The notes: generated by a model from the letters alone, not told the origin. A stretch of 64,000 nucleotides of DNA from Aurelia coerulea (GCA_039566865.1 CM076957.1:6333896-6397895); one strand, 5' to 3'; positions 1 to 11,644 are shown, counted from the first letter of the stretch. Numbers and translations: made by a program.

Positions 1-1295
1 CGAATTCAATACAACTTGGCACAGTTATAGAACAGGTAATTTGCAGCTTGTAGCGGAATTTGGGTGTGGCTGCCACGCCTTGTGACGTCACAAAGCTGAA
101 AATCTGTGAAAATCAGGCTTCCAAGTTGAATTCAAGTTTAATGAAGATTTCGCACGAACTTTATGCAGTTTTTGGTTCAGTTTGTCAACAAAAATGGTGA
201 TAAAATATTATTTTATTGAAAATAACGATTTTGGAGTGATATTTTGGCAGAAATTAGCCGATTCTTATGACCTCATTTGTGCGATTAATTTATTCTATGT
301 AAAAAGAGACCAAAAGAACCTGCAAAATGATGATTATCTATGATAAATGTATCATTAGAGTGTTTTTCATTGAAAAAGTTCGAAAAAACTTGAAAAAATT
401 GCTAATTAGTCCAAAATGGCGGCCAAAATGACGTCATTATCAAAAAATGCTGACATCATCAAATTCCAGAAATTCCGATATCAAATTGAAGCCCTTTGTT
501 TGCTGATTCATTTGCTGTATAATACTTCATAATTCAATAAAATAATTCCATTGAAATCATTGAAAACAATGATTTTGTTGCTATCTCCTTCCAAATATGG
601 GCATGTCACGTGACCCGCGAGTCCTATTGTTCAAAAATTTTTCCACCAAAATGTGGCTAATAGATAATTAGTAAAAGTCAGGGAGGCTGGGGGACATAGC
701 AAATGTCGTTTAAAAACGCGGCAAATAAAACCTCTAGGGGGGTGGAATCCACCCCCCATGTGGATTAGGGTTAAAAGAATCAGCAAACAGTTATCTTTCT
801 ATTGTTGTCAATAACAATGGAATTTGCTGACGTCAGCATTTTTGACGTCACTCGGGCCGCCATTTTGGGTCATTTTGGGTCATTTTGAAGTTTTTTCCAA
901 CTGATTTTGTGAAAAATGCATAAAACTGCGTTATTCGATACTTAAAAAGCATTTTGAGTCAATTATTAGCAATTTTTGGCAGAAAAACACAGTTTTTAGT
1001 TATGACATCATCAATTTTTGTGATTTTCTTCCAAAATAACAGTCTAAAAACACCTCTATGCATCAAATTTGAATTGGAAATGAATAATACGCCAAATAAG
1101 AATGGAAAAAGTCATTCAAATTGCCTTTATTCCGTTTTTAGAACAAATAAGCTGGAAAACCATATATGTTGACATTTTCCGGCATTATGACGTCATAGTG
1201 ACGTCGCCTAATGAGGTGGCCACGCCCAAAACTACCAATCAGTTGAGAATAGTTAGGACTACGCCCTTGCCAAGTTTCAATGATTTCCCGTTAGT
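1..1295. mobile_element. Imperfect palindromic (foldback) element with clustered TGACGTCA sites
   Basis: Bases about 1-480 are, read in reverse complement, similar to about 815-1295. The block TCCAAAATGGCGGCC followed by TGACGTCA near 410-436 mirrors TGACGTCA followed by GGGCCGCCATTTTGG near 843-878. GGCTGCCACGCC near 69 mirrors GGTGGCCACGCCC near 1217, and ACTTGGCA at 14 mirrors TGCCAAGT at 1269. Perfect TGACGTCA octamers occur at 83-90, 429-436, 828-835, 843-850 and 1188-1195. The left end is cut by the window. No transposase is encoded. Confidence 0.6.
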
Positions 1296-1390
1296 CTACG
1301 GCTATTTATAGAGGGGGGGTGGAAAGCACCCCCCCCCCCCCGGCTATGTTAGATCAAAAAAAGGCCGGTAGGATTAGGGTTAACATGCGT
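735..1390. repeat. G-run/C-run hairpins followed by TTAGGGTTA
   Basis: At about 736-757 a GGGGGGTGGAATCCACCCCCC hairpin core is followed by GATTAGGGTTA. A diverged second copy at about 1312-1342 (GGGGGGTGGAAAGCACCCC) is again followed by GATTAGGGTTA near 1373. One copy lies near the palindrome centre and one at its right edge. Confidence 0.5.
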
Positions 1391-2950
1391 TTACAAACTA
1401 TTTCAAAAATATTGGCAGCCCTGTAGGCAACATGTTGAACGAGAAGACATGTTGATTCTTGGAAACATTGTCGATGATGTTATATTAAATTTTGCCAATC
1501 AAGGGCGATTGTTGAACCGTACAATCACTCAAGGAATCATCATGATAACGTGGTGAAAATGTGTTAGATGAGTTTGTATGCTTTATGTTACACATTATGA
1601 AAGAATATGGGGAAAATTTGTCGCCTACAAATGTTTCCTACAAATGTTGACCGGTGCGCGATGGTCTTGAAAGCGCATTTAAAGTTTCACAATAAAAGCT
1701 TGTTTGTTGAGGATACGAATTGTCAAAGTTCATGGCAACAGTCATCCCCCAAAAAGGAAACCTGTGATCATGCGCCGAAAGCATGTTTGGTCTTGTGGAA
1801 AGGATGTGGGCGGATAATCCGGCCACAATCCAAACAAGAATTAGCAAAGAGACAAAGAGATTCTCGCGCATGGTAATAGGTTTCTCAGCTGTTGATCTGC
1901 TTTGAACTTTACCAGCATAACAAAAGGCTCAGACAAAAGGGGCAGTCCTCGGTATCCTCAACAATTGTTTCTTCTTTTCCTTTACGAAAGAGAGCACTTT
2001 GCCACTTTCGGGCAGCTTGAGTTAAGACAAGCAAGGCAAACCGATAGAATTTGTTTTGAAAACATCTTCGGAGGGCCAAAGGTGTTGGATCTTTGGCCTG
2101 ATGATTCTTAAAATAAACATAAGATACTTTTGGATGATTACAAAGTCCGTCTTGAGCTAAGCAAGCATAAGGAAATCTGATTATTGATTTCTTCAAAACC
2201 CCAAATGATCGTTGATGCAGTTTTTAGCTACAGTCAGAGAGATGAGTGTTGCTGCTAAAGTCGCCTTCAATAGACTTAGTTTGCTTAATTCGTGCATGAA
2301 ACTTTTGGTGCATCTGTTTCAAATTAGATGTCATGTGAGATTTACGATAATGCAAAATTACTTATGTTTATGCAGAATTCTGCAGAACTTTTCTATTCGC
2401 GGGCATCTAGTTTGAGACAAGCAGTCACGAAAATAACCTCTGTGCAGAATCATATGCATGAAGATGTTTTGGTTCAGTGTGACCACGTGCCTTCCCCCAG
2501 TCAATGGGGCCATTGTTTTCTGGAATTCTGCACCTTTCCTCTCAATTTCACCTGCGACGTATGCATCCATAGCTGTGTAGGAGGACGGTCCTTCTACCTT
2601 CGGTGATGCTGCGAATGCTAGCCTCTGTGCAGGCCGCCGGTTACATCATCCCCCAAGGTGGACTTATTTGCATAATGAATACTATCAATAAGTGGCTAAT
2701 GATGCGTTCGCTCTAGAAAACGATTGTTTTAACATAATTAAGCTGCTAATGAAGTCAAGAACGTGCCAATTCTGAGTAAATTTGTTGTTGTGCCAGGGTA
2801 AACATCATGGTGATTTATCCATCTTACGGTGTCAAATCTGTCTAACATGAAATAAGCCGACGTCAAATGTTGCTATAGGATCGCGGGAAACTTCTGTCTT
2901 GTATGCGCTTTCTGTGCGCTTTCTTTATTTCAGTGCCAATTAGCAGAGAT
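1391..2950. other. No confirmed gene; a few weak minus-strand ORFs
   Basis: The region holds short ORFs without recognisable homology. The most gene-like is on the minus strand at 1871-1638: 77 codons beginning with a hydrophobic, signal-like stretch. It has no visible splice partner and overlaps a longer plus-strand ORF. Nothing else supported was seen. Confidence 0.4.
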
Positions 2951-3126
2951 AAAACGTTAATTAATTGCTTTAACGAGCGTGACGGACTTTCTTTCTTTCT
3001 TTCTTACTGACCTGAAGCCCCCTCTTAGATTACAAAGTTGGACTTTGTAATCAAAATATAGAGAGAACAATAGAAATAAAAAGAAAACAACAAAACATGA
3101 TATAAATAATGATGAAGAATACCAAC

Positions 3127-3344
3127 CTCCTCTTGAGAAAACATGGAAATGAGGCTTGACAGTAACGAGATGTTTCCCATCGATTTGAATGAACGCAGAT
3201 GATTCTCTGATAGCAACAGACATTTTGAACCAGACTCCTTTTTCCGGTGATCCGCCAGGGCATTTTCCTTCTTGCCACATTGGGAATTGGATTGCACCAT
3301 TCATCACGTAACCAATCTTGTAACAGTAACCACTTTTTGTTGCT
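3127..3344 (-). CDS. Exon 7: middle of ConA-like domain 3
   Basis: The acceptor is CTATTTCCTTAG. The donor is GTTGGT, a weak but possible site. The exon encodes SGYCYKIGYVM, GKCPGGSPEKG, VWFKMSVAIRE and IQIDGKHLVTV up to VFSRG, matching exon 5. It ends in phase 1, while exon 5 ends in phase 2. The next exon should begin with the rest of RGGVIV. I find no such coding stretch in bases 1-3126, so it is probably left of the window. Confidence 0.8.
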
Positions 3345-3800
3345 CTAAGGAAATAGTTTGCATTAAAATATGTTAACGGACCACTCAACTAAAAATAACT
3401 GCAAACTAAATTTTTTCTGTTTTGGCTCATTTCATTATACAACATGAAATAATATCTTCGTTAGAATTTGAAACGTTTTATTGAGGATGCCCAACAAAAA
3501 AAGTTTGTAGTATATCATAATTAGTTCATGGATAGCCCAACAAAATAATTTTTGAATTGAATTGAACCTACTTTAGGTTTATTTCATCAAACAGCATGAA
3601 TTAATATCAAAGTGTAATTTGTGATAGAGCAGATGCCTATAGTTTCAAACTATTGCTGCGTAGGAGCTGGCAGTTATGGAGGAGGTGCCAAAGACAGTTT
3701 GAATTTGAATTGAGCAATGGCGGACTTTTGGCCAAATAGAGAACAGGCAAGAATAAAGGAAAAATTACTTGTTCAAGGTTTTCATGAATAAAGGTAACAA

Positions 3801-3910
3801 ATGCAAAACACGTGGTGCATTACTGCAAGTAAATTGCCTTCACATTTCTATCGGATGCAAAACACGTGGTGCATTACTGCAAGTAAATTGCCTTCACATT
3901 TCTATCGGAT
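3801..3910. repeat. 54-bp tandem duplication
   Basis: The block starting ATGCAAAACACGTGGTGCAT at 3801 is repeated without visible change from 3855. It lies in intron 6 of the repeat-protein gene. Confidence 0.9.
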
Positions 3911-4232
3911 GAGTAATAAAAGCACACAACAACTAAAACAAACTGTTCCCTGAATATCAAATCAATAATATTGGCAAATATCTAATTTGATAGCTGGTAT
4001 AATTTATTATATATACAAATCTATTAGTTTAAATTGGTATCTCCTTTTCTGACTTTTGGGAGATTTTCTGAAGAGGACTCCTTCAAAAGTCCAGAAAACA
4101 AAACGAAAGAACTTCCTGATAGAAAAAACGTAATGAAAATTTCAAGCAATGGTCCGGCATATATTCTCTTGGCAGGATGGAATTCCCTTGAATAAATAGC
4201 TTACTCTAGTGAGGGTGAAATTTTCATTCTAA

Positions 4233-5021
4233 AGCCCCGTTAAAACGCTCTCAACATTGCACTGAGCATCGCTCTACATTTGTAGAGGGTAAATGTTGAG
4301 AGCGTTTTAACACCCTGTTCAGTGATGTTCAGTGATGTTGTGCGGTGTTCAGCGATGTTGAGTGGAGTTTGAAAGAAGTTAAAAATGTTCAGTGGGTCGA
4401 CTCGACATTTCTATTGTTCTAGGTGTTGTTGAGCGATGTTGAGAGCATTTTAACACTCCATCCAACAATGTTCAGTCGGCGCAAGCGCACTAGGCATTAC
4501 TTTTCGCGCCAAAGAAAGAAAGAAACAAATAAACTTCCAGAACATATCGAGAGCGTGGTTGAAAAGTGACGAGGGAGAAGTTTAATTTTATTTCAAAAAT
4601 CGCTATGGCAAATTGCTATGAAAGAATGGATTCAGCTGGCAGTGAGAGCGTCTCTTCTTTTCATCCACGCATTGGCTTTTCTCTTTTTAAGATCCTTTCC
4701 CTCGCCATCCTCCTCATCTATAAGCTCTAGCACCGTCAGGGCTGCAAGGACTTTTCGCTTATGAGTTACAGATACTACCGCCATTTTTAACACAAACTAA
4801 CACAAAGCTACTGTATATGGCGCCAAAACGATTGTACCCAAATAGAGGTTTGCCTCGTCTTGGGTCTCCGAAAGTGAGAAGTTACGTCGCTCAACAAATG
4901 TTCAGTCAAATTGTTGAGAGCGTTTTAACACCCCCACTGAACACCACTCAACATCGCTGAACATGGCTCTACAAATGTAGAGCGATGTTCAGTGCAATGT
5001 TGAGAGCGTTTTAACGAGGCT
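4233..5021. mobile_element. Non-autonomous PIF/Harbinger element
   Basis: The left end AGCCCCGTTAAAACGCTCTC and the right end, its inverse with one mismatch, form a terminal inverted repeat of more than 50 bp. Flanking TAA copies lie at 4230-4232 and 5022-5024, the TWA target site of PIF/Harbinger. Subterminal regions carry many degenerate CAACATTT/TTCAGTG motifs in both orientations. The element sits in intron 6 and carries a short transposase-like ORF. Confidence 0.8.
4632..4784 (-). pseudogene. Harbinger transposase N-terminal remnant (50 aa)
   Basis: An intact 50-codon frame runs from the ATG at 4784 to a TGA at 4634-4632, inside the TIR-bounded element. It contains an acidic stretch (IDEEDGEGKDLKKRK) followed by NAWMKRRD. 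This resembles the RxWxxxWLxRRxxxGA start of Harbinger nucleases (family knowledge, not a database hit). The catalytic region is absent, so it is either a captured first exon or a leftover of an autonomous parent. Confidence 0.45.
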
Positions 5022-5149
5022 TAAGGCATAAAAGTTGGAATATTTCAAGATTAATTGAACATGTGCGGGCTATTCAACAAGATATCAACGTATATGGTGA
5101 TCTGAAAGATAGGCAAAGCGTGACTCCCAAACATTCTCCTGCAAATCAA

Positions 5150-5395
5150 GGCGTGGGGTGAGTGGCCGAGCGGCATATACAGTTTCCGTCAGGTGGCTGA
5201 AGTTAAGCTCGGTCGAGTGAGGTCAAACTCTGGATGGGTGACCTCGGAGGCTTGACCTCGCAACTTACCTCGCCGTCTTTCGGAAGGGACGTTAAACTAG
5301 GGGTCCCATGCCTGGATGCGGCATGCATAGTGGGCTAAAATTAATTTTAAGTAGCTAGAAATGCTTTCTGCCCACTCAAAATAAATTACTGAAGA
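5150..5395 (+). repeat. tRNA-derived SINE
   Basis: GAGTGGCCGAGCGG near 5159 matches a polymerase III A box (TRGCNNARYGG) of the tRNA-Ser/Leu type. A degraded B-box-like GCTCGGTCGAGT follows near 5207. The 3' part, with GGGACGTTAAAC, GGATGCGGCATGC and GCTAGAAATGCTT, recurs in pieces near 45.95 and 46.57-46.65 kb. Confidence 0.55.
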
Positions 5396-5427
5396 AGGGC
5401 GAAGTTAACTAAGAGCATGTGTCTTAC

Positions 5428-5766
5428 CTGACATAGACAAAATCATAATTTGATGGATCTTTTGCATTGAATGCCAAGCCCATGAAACTATTTTCATCAT
5501 CGGTCGCTCTCCAACCTTGAATAAACAACTCAGCAGAAATTAAATAATTATTGCCAGGCACAATTTTCTTGCTAATAGCTCTGCAGAACGAATCCTCAGG
5601 CCATCTGCCATGCTTTGCATCCAGGATATGGTATTGCTGAGTGCTACGTGAGCTTGCTGTGCAATCTTGAATGATAAATTCACTTGGTTCGATTGCTGCA
5701 ACTCTGTAATGCTTGAATGACGCTACATTGTCGATGCCATTGCCTACAATAACACCACCTCTCGCT
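5428..5766 (-). CDS. Exon 6: end of ConA-like domain 2 and first half of domain 3
   Basis: The acceptor is ATGTTTACAG and the donor is GTAAGA. The 339-base exon begins ARGGVIVGNGIDNVASFKHY, completing domain 2. It continues with FIIQDC, a LDAKHGRWPEDSFCRAI motif, NNYLISAELF and AFNAKDPSNYDFVYVR, opening domain 3. It is organised exactly like exon 4. It has no ATG-initiated ORF of useful length, so a simple ORF scan misses it. It was found by translating the minus strand and comparing it with exon 4. Confidence 0.85.
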
Positions 5767-5965
5767 CTGTAAACATAACATCAATTATTTTGATACAAAC
5801 AAGCAGCCTTACAGAAATAGTTGCAAATAACTTTCCTGCAGCAGTGGAAGTTTGATATTATCAAACCTTTGCCAAATAATTGCCTATCAGGGCTGACGTT
5901 ACAATCTAACTGTTCTCTATTGAAGCTAATTTTCAGCCGGAGGCACAATATCCCGGGGGAGGAGG

Positions 5966-7212
5966 GTATTCCCATTATGGCCCAGGAGGGGGGGGGGGGG
6001 GGGTCCAGTCGGTTTGAGGGTCTTACGAAATGGCTTTGAAATGACCCTATCTGTCAAACTCCTACTGCGGCCTACTACCAATTGGGGGCATTCCCAATAT
6101 AGCCTAGGAAGGGGATCCAGTTGGTCCGAGGGTCTTACGAAATGGCTACCAAATGACCCTATGTGTCAAACTCCTACTACGGCCTACTACCAATTGGGGG
6201 TACTCCCATTATGGCCTAGGAGGGGGGTCCAGTTGGTTTGAGGGTCTTACAAAATGGCTACGAAATGGCCCTATGTGTCAAACTCCTACTACGGCCTACT
6301 ACAAATTGGGGGTACTCCCATTATGACCTAGGAGGGGGGTCCAGTCGGTTCGAGGGTCTTACAAAATGGCTACGAAATGGCCTTATGTGTCAAACTCCTA
6401 CTACGGCCTACTACAAATTGGGGGTACTCCCATTATGACCTAGGAAAGGGGGTCCAGTTGGTTCGAGGGTCTTACGAAATGGCTACCAAATGACACTATG
6501 TGTCAAACTCCTACTACGGCCTACTACCAATTAGGGGTACTCCCATTATGGCCTAAGAGGGGGGTCCAGTTGGTTTGAGGGTCTTACAAAATGGCTACGA
6601 AATGGCCCTATGTGTCAAACTCCTACTACGGCCTACTACAAATTGGGGGTACTCCCATTATGACCTAGGAGGGGGGTCCAGTCGGTTCGAGGGTCTTACA
6701 AAATGGCTACGAAATGGCCTTATGTGTCAAACTCCTACTACGGCCTACTACAAATTGGGGGTACTCCCATTATGACCTCGGAAAGGGGGTCCAGTTGGTT
6801 CGAGGGTCTTACGAAATGGCTACCAAATGACACTATGTGTCAAACTCCTACTACGGCCTACTACCAATTAGGGGTACTCCCATTATGGCCTAAGAGGGTG
6901 GTCCAGTTGGTTCGAGGGTCTTACGAAATGGCTACCAAATGACCCTATGTGTCAAACTCCTACTACGGCCTACTACCAATTGGGGGTACTCCCATTATGG
7001 CCTAGGAGGGGGGTCCAGTTGGTTCGAGGGTCTTACGAAATGGCTACCAAATGACCCTATGTGTCAAACTCCTACTACGGTCTACTACAAATTGGGGGTA
7101 CTCCCATTATGGCCTAGGAGGGGGGTCCAGTTGGTTCGAGGGTCTTATGAAATGGCTACCAAATGGCCCTATGTGTCAAACTCCTACTACGGCTTATTAC
7201 CAATCCGGGGCA
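5966..7212. repeat. 112-bp satellite array, about 11 copies, with higher-order duplication
   Basis: Units begin GGTCCAGTTGGTTCGAGGGT and include GTGTCAAACTCCTACTACGG and GGGGTACTCCCATTATGG. They repeat every 112-113 bases in intron 5. A block of three units (about 6233-6569) is copied almost perfectly at about 6570-6906, offset 337 bases. The short ORFs across it are by-products of the repeat. Confidence 0.9.
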
Positions 7213-7413
7213 TTCCAAGATTCCTGGCCAGTTATAATATTTCACCTCAGTAGGCTCCTCCGCATGGCAATATGGTCGTTGCAGCAATAATTATCAATGA
7301 ATTTTGAAGTATTCTTGCTTTGTTCAATCAGTTTTTACAATAGAAAATTCTGAAAAAAAAGGAAAAGTTTCACTGCTAGATGCTACCAATGGCCCAATTT
7401 TAGGCCCACAAAC

Positions 7414-8077
7414 CAGGACCTTCGAGAGGGGGGAGGGGGGTTGGAGGGGGTAAAAGGTCCAGGGCCCGGGCCCGGGCCTTGAAGGGGCCCGTAAAAATAT
7501 CATTCGACAAAAATTAGTTATTGCTGTAAAATCTCCTTACAACAACTTTTATGGCAATCTAGCTACCTGCCTTAAAGAGAATCAACGGAGATAAAAGCCC
7601 CGCGCGGGAGGAGTCTGGGTATTCTATTATTAGCCTATTGTATTTGATTATTTCGAGACGTTCGTGGATATTGTTTAGCAAGAGGAACAATAACATGCGT
7701 AGGAGTTTTCTTTGTCCTATTTATAGATTGCCTCTACTTAGCTCCGTTGATTCACTTTAAACATAGACATAGAAAATAGTTTTCTTATGTTTAAAAGTTT
7801 TTGTGTCCGTACCTTGCGAGGTAACTTTTGCAAAGTCACCTCGTAAGAGCGAACCTTTCATTGTTTATCGTAAATACCGCTTCCTTGATAACTTTTTCAT
7901 GGAACATCTAAAAAAATTTTTCTAAAGTAGTTTTCTTAAAAGTGCGTTTCCCTCATTCTCCGAGAGTCTGAAGGGCGTGGTCCCAGAACATTTTCTTGGG
8001 GGCTTCGCCCCCAAACCCCCCTTACGGCCAAATCCTAAGAATCGGACCAGGGCCCGAGCTGGCTCTCGAAGGCCCTG
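7414..8077. mobile_element. Non-autonomous hAT element
   Basis: The ends are CAGGACCTTCGAGAG and CTCTCGAAGGCCCTG, flanked by a perfect 8-bp duplication CCACAAAC at 7406-7413 and 8078-8085. An internal GGGGGCTTCGCCCCC motif close to AGGGCGTGGTC near 7970-8015 is shared with the other hAT elements in the window. It lies in intron 5. Confidence 0.85.
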
Positions 8078-8499
8078 CCACAAACTAGCGTTTGGTAAAA
8101 AAAACACAACCATTTGAGGGTATTTTTCAAAAATTTTGCTTCGGCCCTCTTTAATCCTGACTGGACCCCCCTGTCACGCCAGAATGGGAGTGCAATCGCC
8201 CCTGTGGGCATAATATCTGTCGAATCTCCCATAATCTTCTATCGAATTGCAGTTGCGGGTACAATATATTGCACACTTTCACTTAGACTACTTATAACGT
8301 AGCAAGTATATCTAGAGATTGAGCTAACTATTCAAAGAAAGATACCTGCTAAAACCACGAAAAAGGGTATTGAAAACAAATGCAAAATAGGTCCCATCTG
8401 ATAAATTGATCATCAGCTTCAATGAGTGAATTCTCCAGGAACGGATTAGGCTATACATCCCTGTCTAAAATTATGTCTCGTTCAATGTCTCGTTTAAAT

Positions 8500-8735
8500 C
8501 CCCCCTGGATACTCCCTGGCATTTGCTCAAAAATTTTCCCGGCATTTGCCTGTACATTTTTCTCCAGCCCCGGGGCATTTTAGCCCCAGTTGAGCTTTTG
8601 CATCATACAGTTACTGGAAAAATGGCACATTTTCGGTACCCGGCCCCAGGGCATTCGCCGGAAAAGTTTGCCAGGCCCCGGGCATTTGTGCACGAAATTT
8701 TCATGGCCCCTGGGCTGCCCGGGGGATGGTCAGGA
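8500..8735. repeat. GC-rich array of CCCCGGGGCATT-like units
   Basis: Variants of CCCGGCATTTGCC, CCCGGGGCATTTT and CCAGGGCATTCGCC recur four to five times between a CCCCCCTGG and a CCCGGGGGA. The layout resembles the G-run elements elsewhere, but no target-site duplication was identified. Confidence 0.45.
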
Positions 8736-8755
8736 TAGGTTCTGAACACGACACT

Positions 8756-8970
8756 TCGTTCACACGATACTGGCACAATTTGAGAACGATAGAAAATTCG
8801 ATGGCGACACACTCGTTGCAATCTCCCCAACGACTAGACGACGAAGAAATGTATGAAAACCTTAAGAGTTGATCAGCCTCGTTTCGAGGGCGTCTAAAGT
8901 GCTGAAAATGGGCGGTTTTCCTGTGAATGGGAGGCCTATCTTCAAATTTTGCCGGTATCGTGTGAACGCT
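8756..8970. mobile_element. Short TIR element (MITE-like)
   Basis: CGTTCACACGATACTGGCA at 8757 is the inverse of TGCCGGTATCGTGTGAACG ending near 8968, with one mismatch. No clear target-site duplication was seen. The TIR resembles that of the element at 26.57-26.99 kb. Confidence 0.5.
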
Positions 8971-9508
8971 GCCTAAGTGGTCAAATGTTCACTGGGAGCA
9001 CTGGTGAATACAGTCAAATTATTGCCAGGGACCTCCAGTTGCTTACCGAGGACAGTATTATCATTGGCGGGGAACTAATTTTCTGTGGAAATAATTCCTC
9101 AAATTTCTCCTTGCGGTTTGCCAATTGAAGCCAAAGTTTCTTATTCAAGATTTCTATCGGGAAGATTCAAATCTTTTCCGGGGAAAGATTTTGCTTCACA
9201 TTTTCATTGGAGATTTCAACGGGGTAGAATACCAAGTCGAGGGAATGGTTAGAGCTAGACTATCAGCAAGAAATTAATCCTTTCAACCACCAAATGTTTT
9301 CAATTTTATTCCGCCACCCAAACTGTTGATGTGATATCCTTGCAACAAGGATGGAGAATAAACCTTCCTCCTTCAAACATTAATTTGATCATACGATGCA
9401 ATTCAATAAAAATTGCAAAATGCAAGTTCATTTTCTTCGTTTCTTCAAGAATAGACTAAAAGCAAGTTCGGGGACAGCGCAAGAGAACAATAAATTGGAC
9501 TAAACTAC

Positions 9509-9715
9509 CTGCTTGGAAAATGCGATTTGGTTGTGACAAGATGCTTTCCATCCAGTTGAATTGATACGTCATCTTCTCTCACATAAATGGTGACATTATT
9601 CCATACAGCTCCTTTAAATGGACCACCAGGACATGCCCCTATTTTTGAATTCACCCAGTTAATATTGGTGTTTTGGACAAATCCAGTTGTGTAACAGCCA
9701 CCAAGAGATCGTGGC
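9509..9715 (-). CDS. Exon 5: middle of ConA-like domain 2
   Basis: The acceptor is TTTTCAG and the donor is GTAGTT. It encodes residues 382-451: RSLGGCYTTGFVQ, then GACPGGPFKG, then NNVTIYVRED and QLDGKHLVTT ending at HFPS. It keeps the third and fourth repeat cysteines. NVT is a possible glycosylation site. The terminal AG joins the first A of exon 6 to give arginine. Confidence 0.85.
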
Positions 9716-10468
9716 CTGAAAAGGAAGATAAAGTCCACAGTCCAGTCTTTGGGAATAAAAAAAGAAGCTTCATTTTGTAGAAGACATGTCTTACACATAT
9801 GTACGAACTGACAAGCCTCATTTTGGTTGGGGCAAAACATTGTAAATTTTGATTGATAGTAGGTAGAGCAATTCAGCTAATAGTTCGAGAATATAAAATG
9901 TTCAAAAATTTAAAATGTAAGCTAAAATTAATAGTATTGGTCACATCATAATTGTCTGTGTGCGCAAGAAAAAGGGCAGAATCAGTCAAAATTATTAAAA
10001 AGCAATTAATGTATTTGGAGCAGAGCTTCCATCCAAACATGGTCATAACTTCTCGAAACGTGGAGATATTCTAACCAGCATCCAAACTTTTATAACCAAA
10101 CATTTGGACACTAGATTTCCTCAAAAAATTCGGGAAAATTTTCCAGCAGTTTTTTGACCTGGTCGCGTTTCATGAAGGTAGGTAAAATTGAGAAAAATCT
10201 TCACTGGTTTCTATTGTCCTCCTCACTTATTTGCTGTCTGATTGGTCCGTAAAAATGAGGATTTGGAGGTTTTTGGCCATGGGCCATGAGGAAAAATTGG
10301 TGGAAAAACTTGATTCCTATGCTATACTGATAGACATATAGAAATCAAACTCTGTATTTGACTCGATGCTCGAAACTTGAGGCTATGCTCGAAGCGTCGT
10401 GCTTATTTCAATTCATATAAAAATATTTACTATATTTAGTGTTTTATTTTTAGGAATTGCAAACTCAC

Positions 10469-10887
10469 CTGAAGTAAACAAAATCAAAATTATACTGATC
10501 CTGAGCATTGAACATCATTCCAAGTACTCCTGAATGAGGTGTCCCAGAATATCCACGTTGATTAAACAAGCTAGCAGTGATGACGTAATTCTTGTCCGGT
10601 ATCTCATCTCTATTGATTGCCTTACAGAAACCACTGTCCGGCCATGAACCGTACTCAGCATCAAGACGGTAATAATCACTGCTGATTCGGTGGTATGACT
10701 TGCAGTTGTACACAGAAAATGGGAACGGCTTGATTGGTGATATTTGAAAGTCTCTGAATCGGACAACGTTCTTTTGTCCGGTAGCAACGATAACCCCTCC
10801 TCGGCCAATTGATGGGAAATGAGGGTTGAACACAAGGACTTGAATGTCATCTAGATACAACTGAGCTTCACTGTCACGAACGTACAT
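10469..10887 (-). CDS. Exon 4: end of ConA-like domain 1 and first half of domain 2
   Basis: The acceptor is GTTTCTTTCACAG and the donor is GTGAGT. The 419-base exon starts MYVRDSEAQLYLDD, which completes domain 1 through GRGGVIVATG and VVRFRDFQI. It then opens domain 2 with VYNCKSY, a DAEYGSWPDSGFC motif and a final FDFVYFR. The initial ATG is internal to the protein and is not a start codon. Cysteines 1 and 2 of domain 2 lie in YNCKS and SGFCKA. Confidence 0.85.
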
Positions 10888-11644
10888 CTGTGAAAGAAAC
10901 AACGAATTTGAATATCGGATTAAATTGGATTCAACAGCCAACCGTATTCTACTGCTTTTGCACTCTTTAAAACCTTTTAAATGTAAGACAGCTCAAAAGC
11001 CAAAAAGATTTCTCCTATTTAAAAATCATCAAAACTCGATTATCGAACCTATCATCAAATTTATTTTTGATCTGCTTTTTCAATGAAATGAGTTTAGAGA
11101 TGACAAATTTGTTGGTTTCGGTACTATAAGGTTGTAAAATAATAGGTTTCAACACCTTACTTCGAGGATATTTGAAGCAATACTCTCATGCAACAATGCA
11201 AGTCTTGCATAAAAGCCAGAATTTTGAAATTATCATTATGCTTTAAGTCTCCACACAGGTGGCATCAAAAATTGGCAAAAAGAAAATGTTTCTGAAATAA
11301 CTTAGTCCTAGTGCCAACATTGTGTAAAGTGTTAAAGTAATCTTTGAGTTGAGTTTCTTGAAAAAGCACTTCCTGGTAGCAAACAGGCAGGCGTTGTTAG
11401 CTATGAACAACGTAAAAATGCACAGCGGAGAAGTTTGAATTTTCCAAATAGCTTTGATAACGTTAAGTGTTGGTGAAGTCTAAATCAAATACTCTTCTGT
11501 AAGACTTGCTAAGATTTGTTTCCCTCTAGAACTAATATAAAGTATCCTTCCTTGGCTACTGATCTAAAGCTACATAAAGGATTGAACTGATACGAGAAAG
11601 TATATTATTCTGTAATAGAGTTATGGGCCTTATGGCATTCCGTC

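Noticed and set aside
5966..7290. Identical 66-aa ORFs within the 112-bp array
   Set aside because: The period is not a multiple of three and the frames shift from unit to unit. Identity comes from the recent duplication, not coding constraint.
10465..10941. ATG at the start of exon 4 as a gene start
   Set aside because: A good acceptor directly precedes it and the codons complete domain 1, so the methionine is internal.
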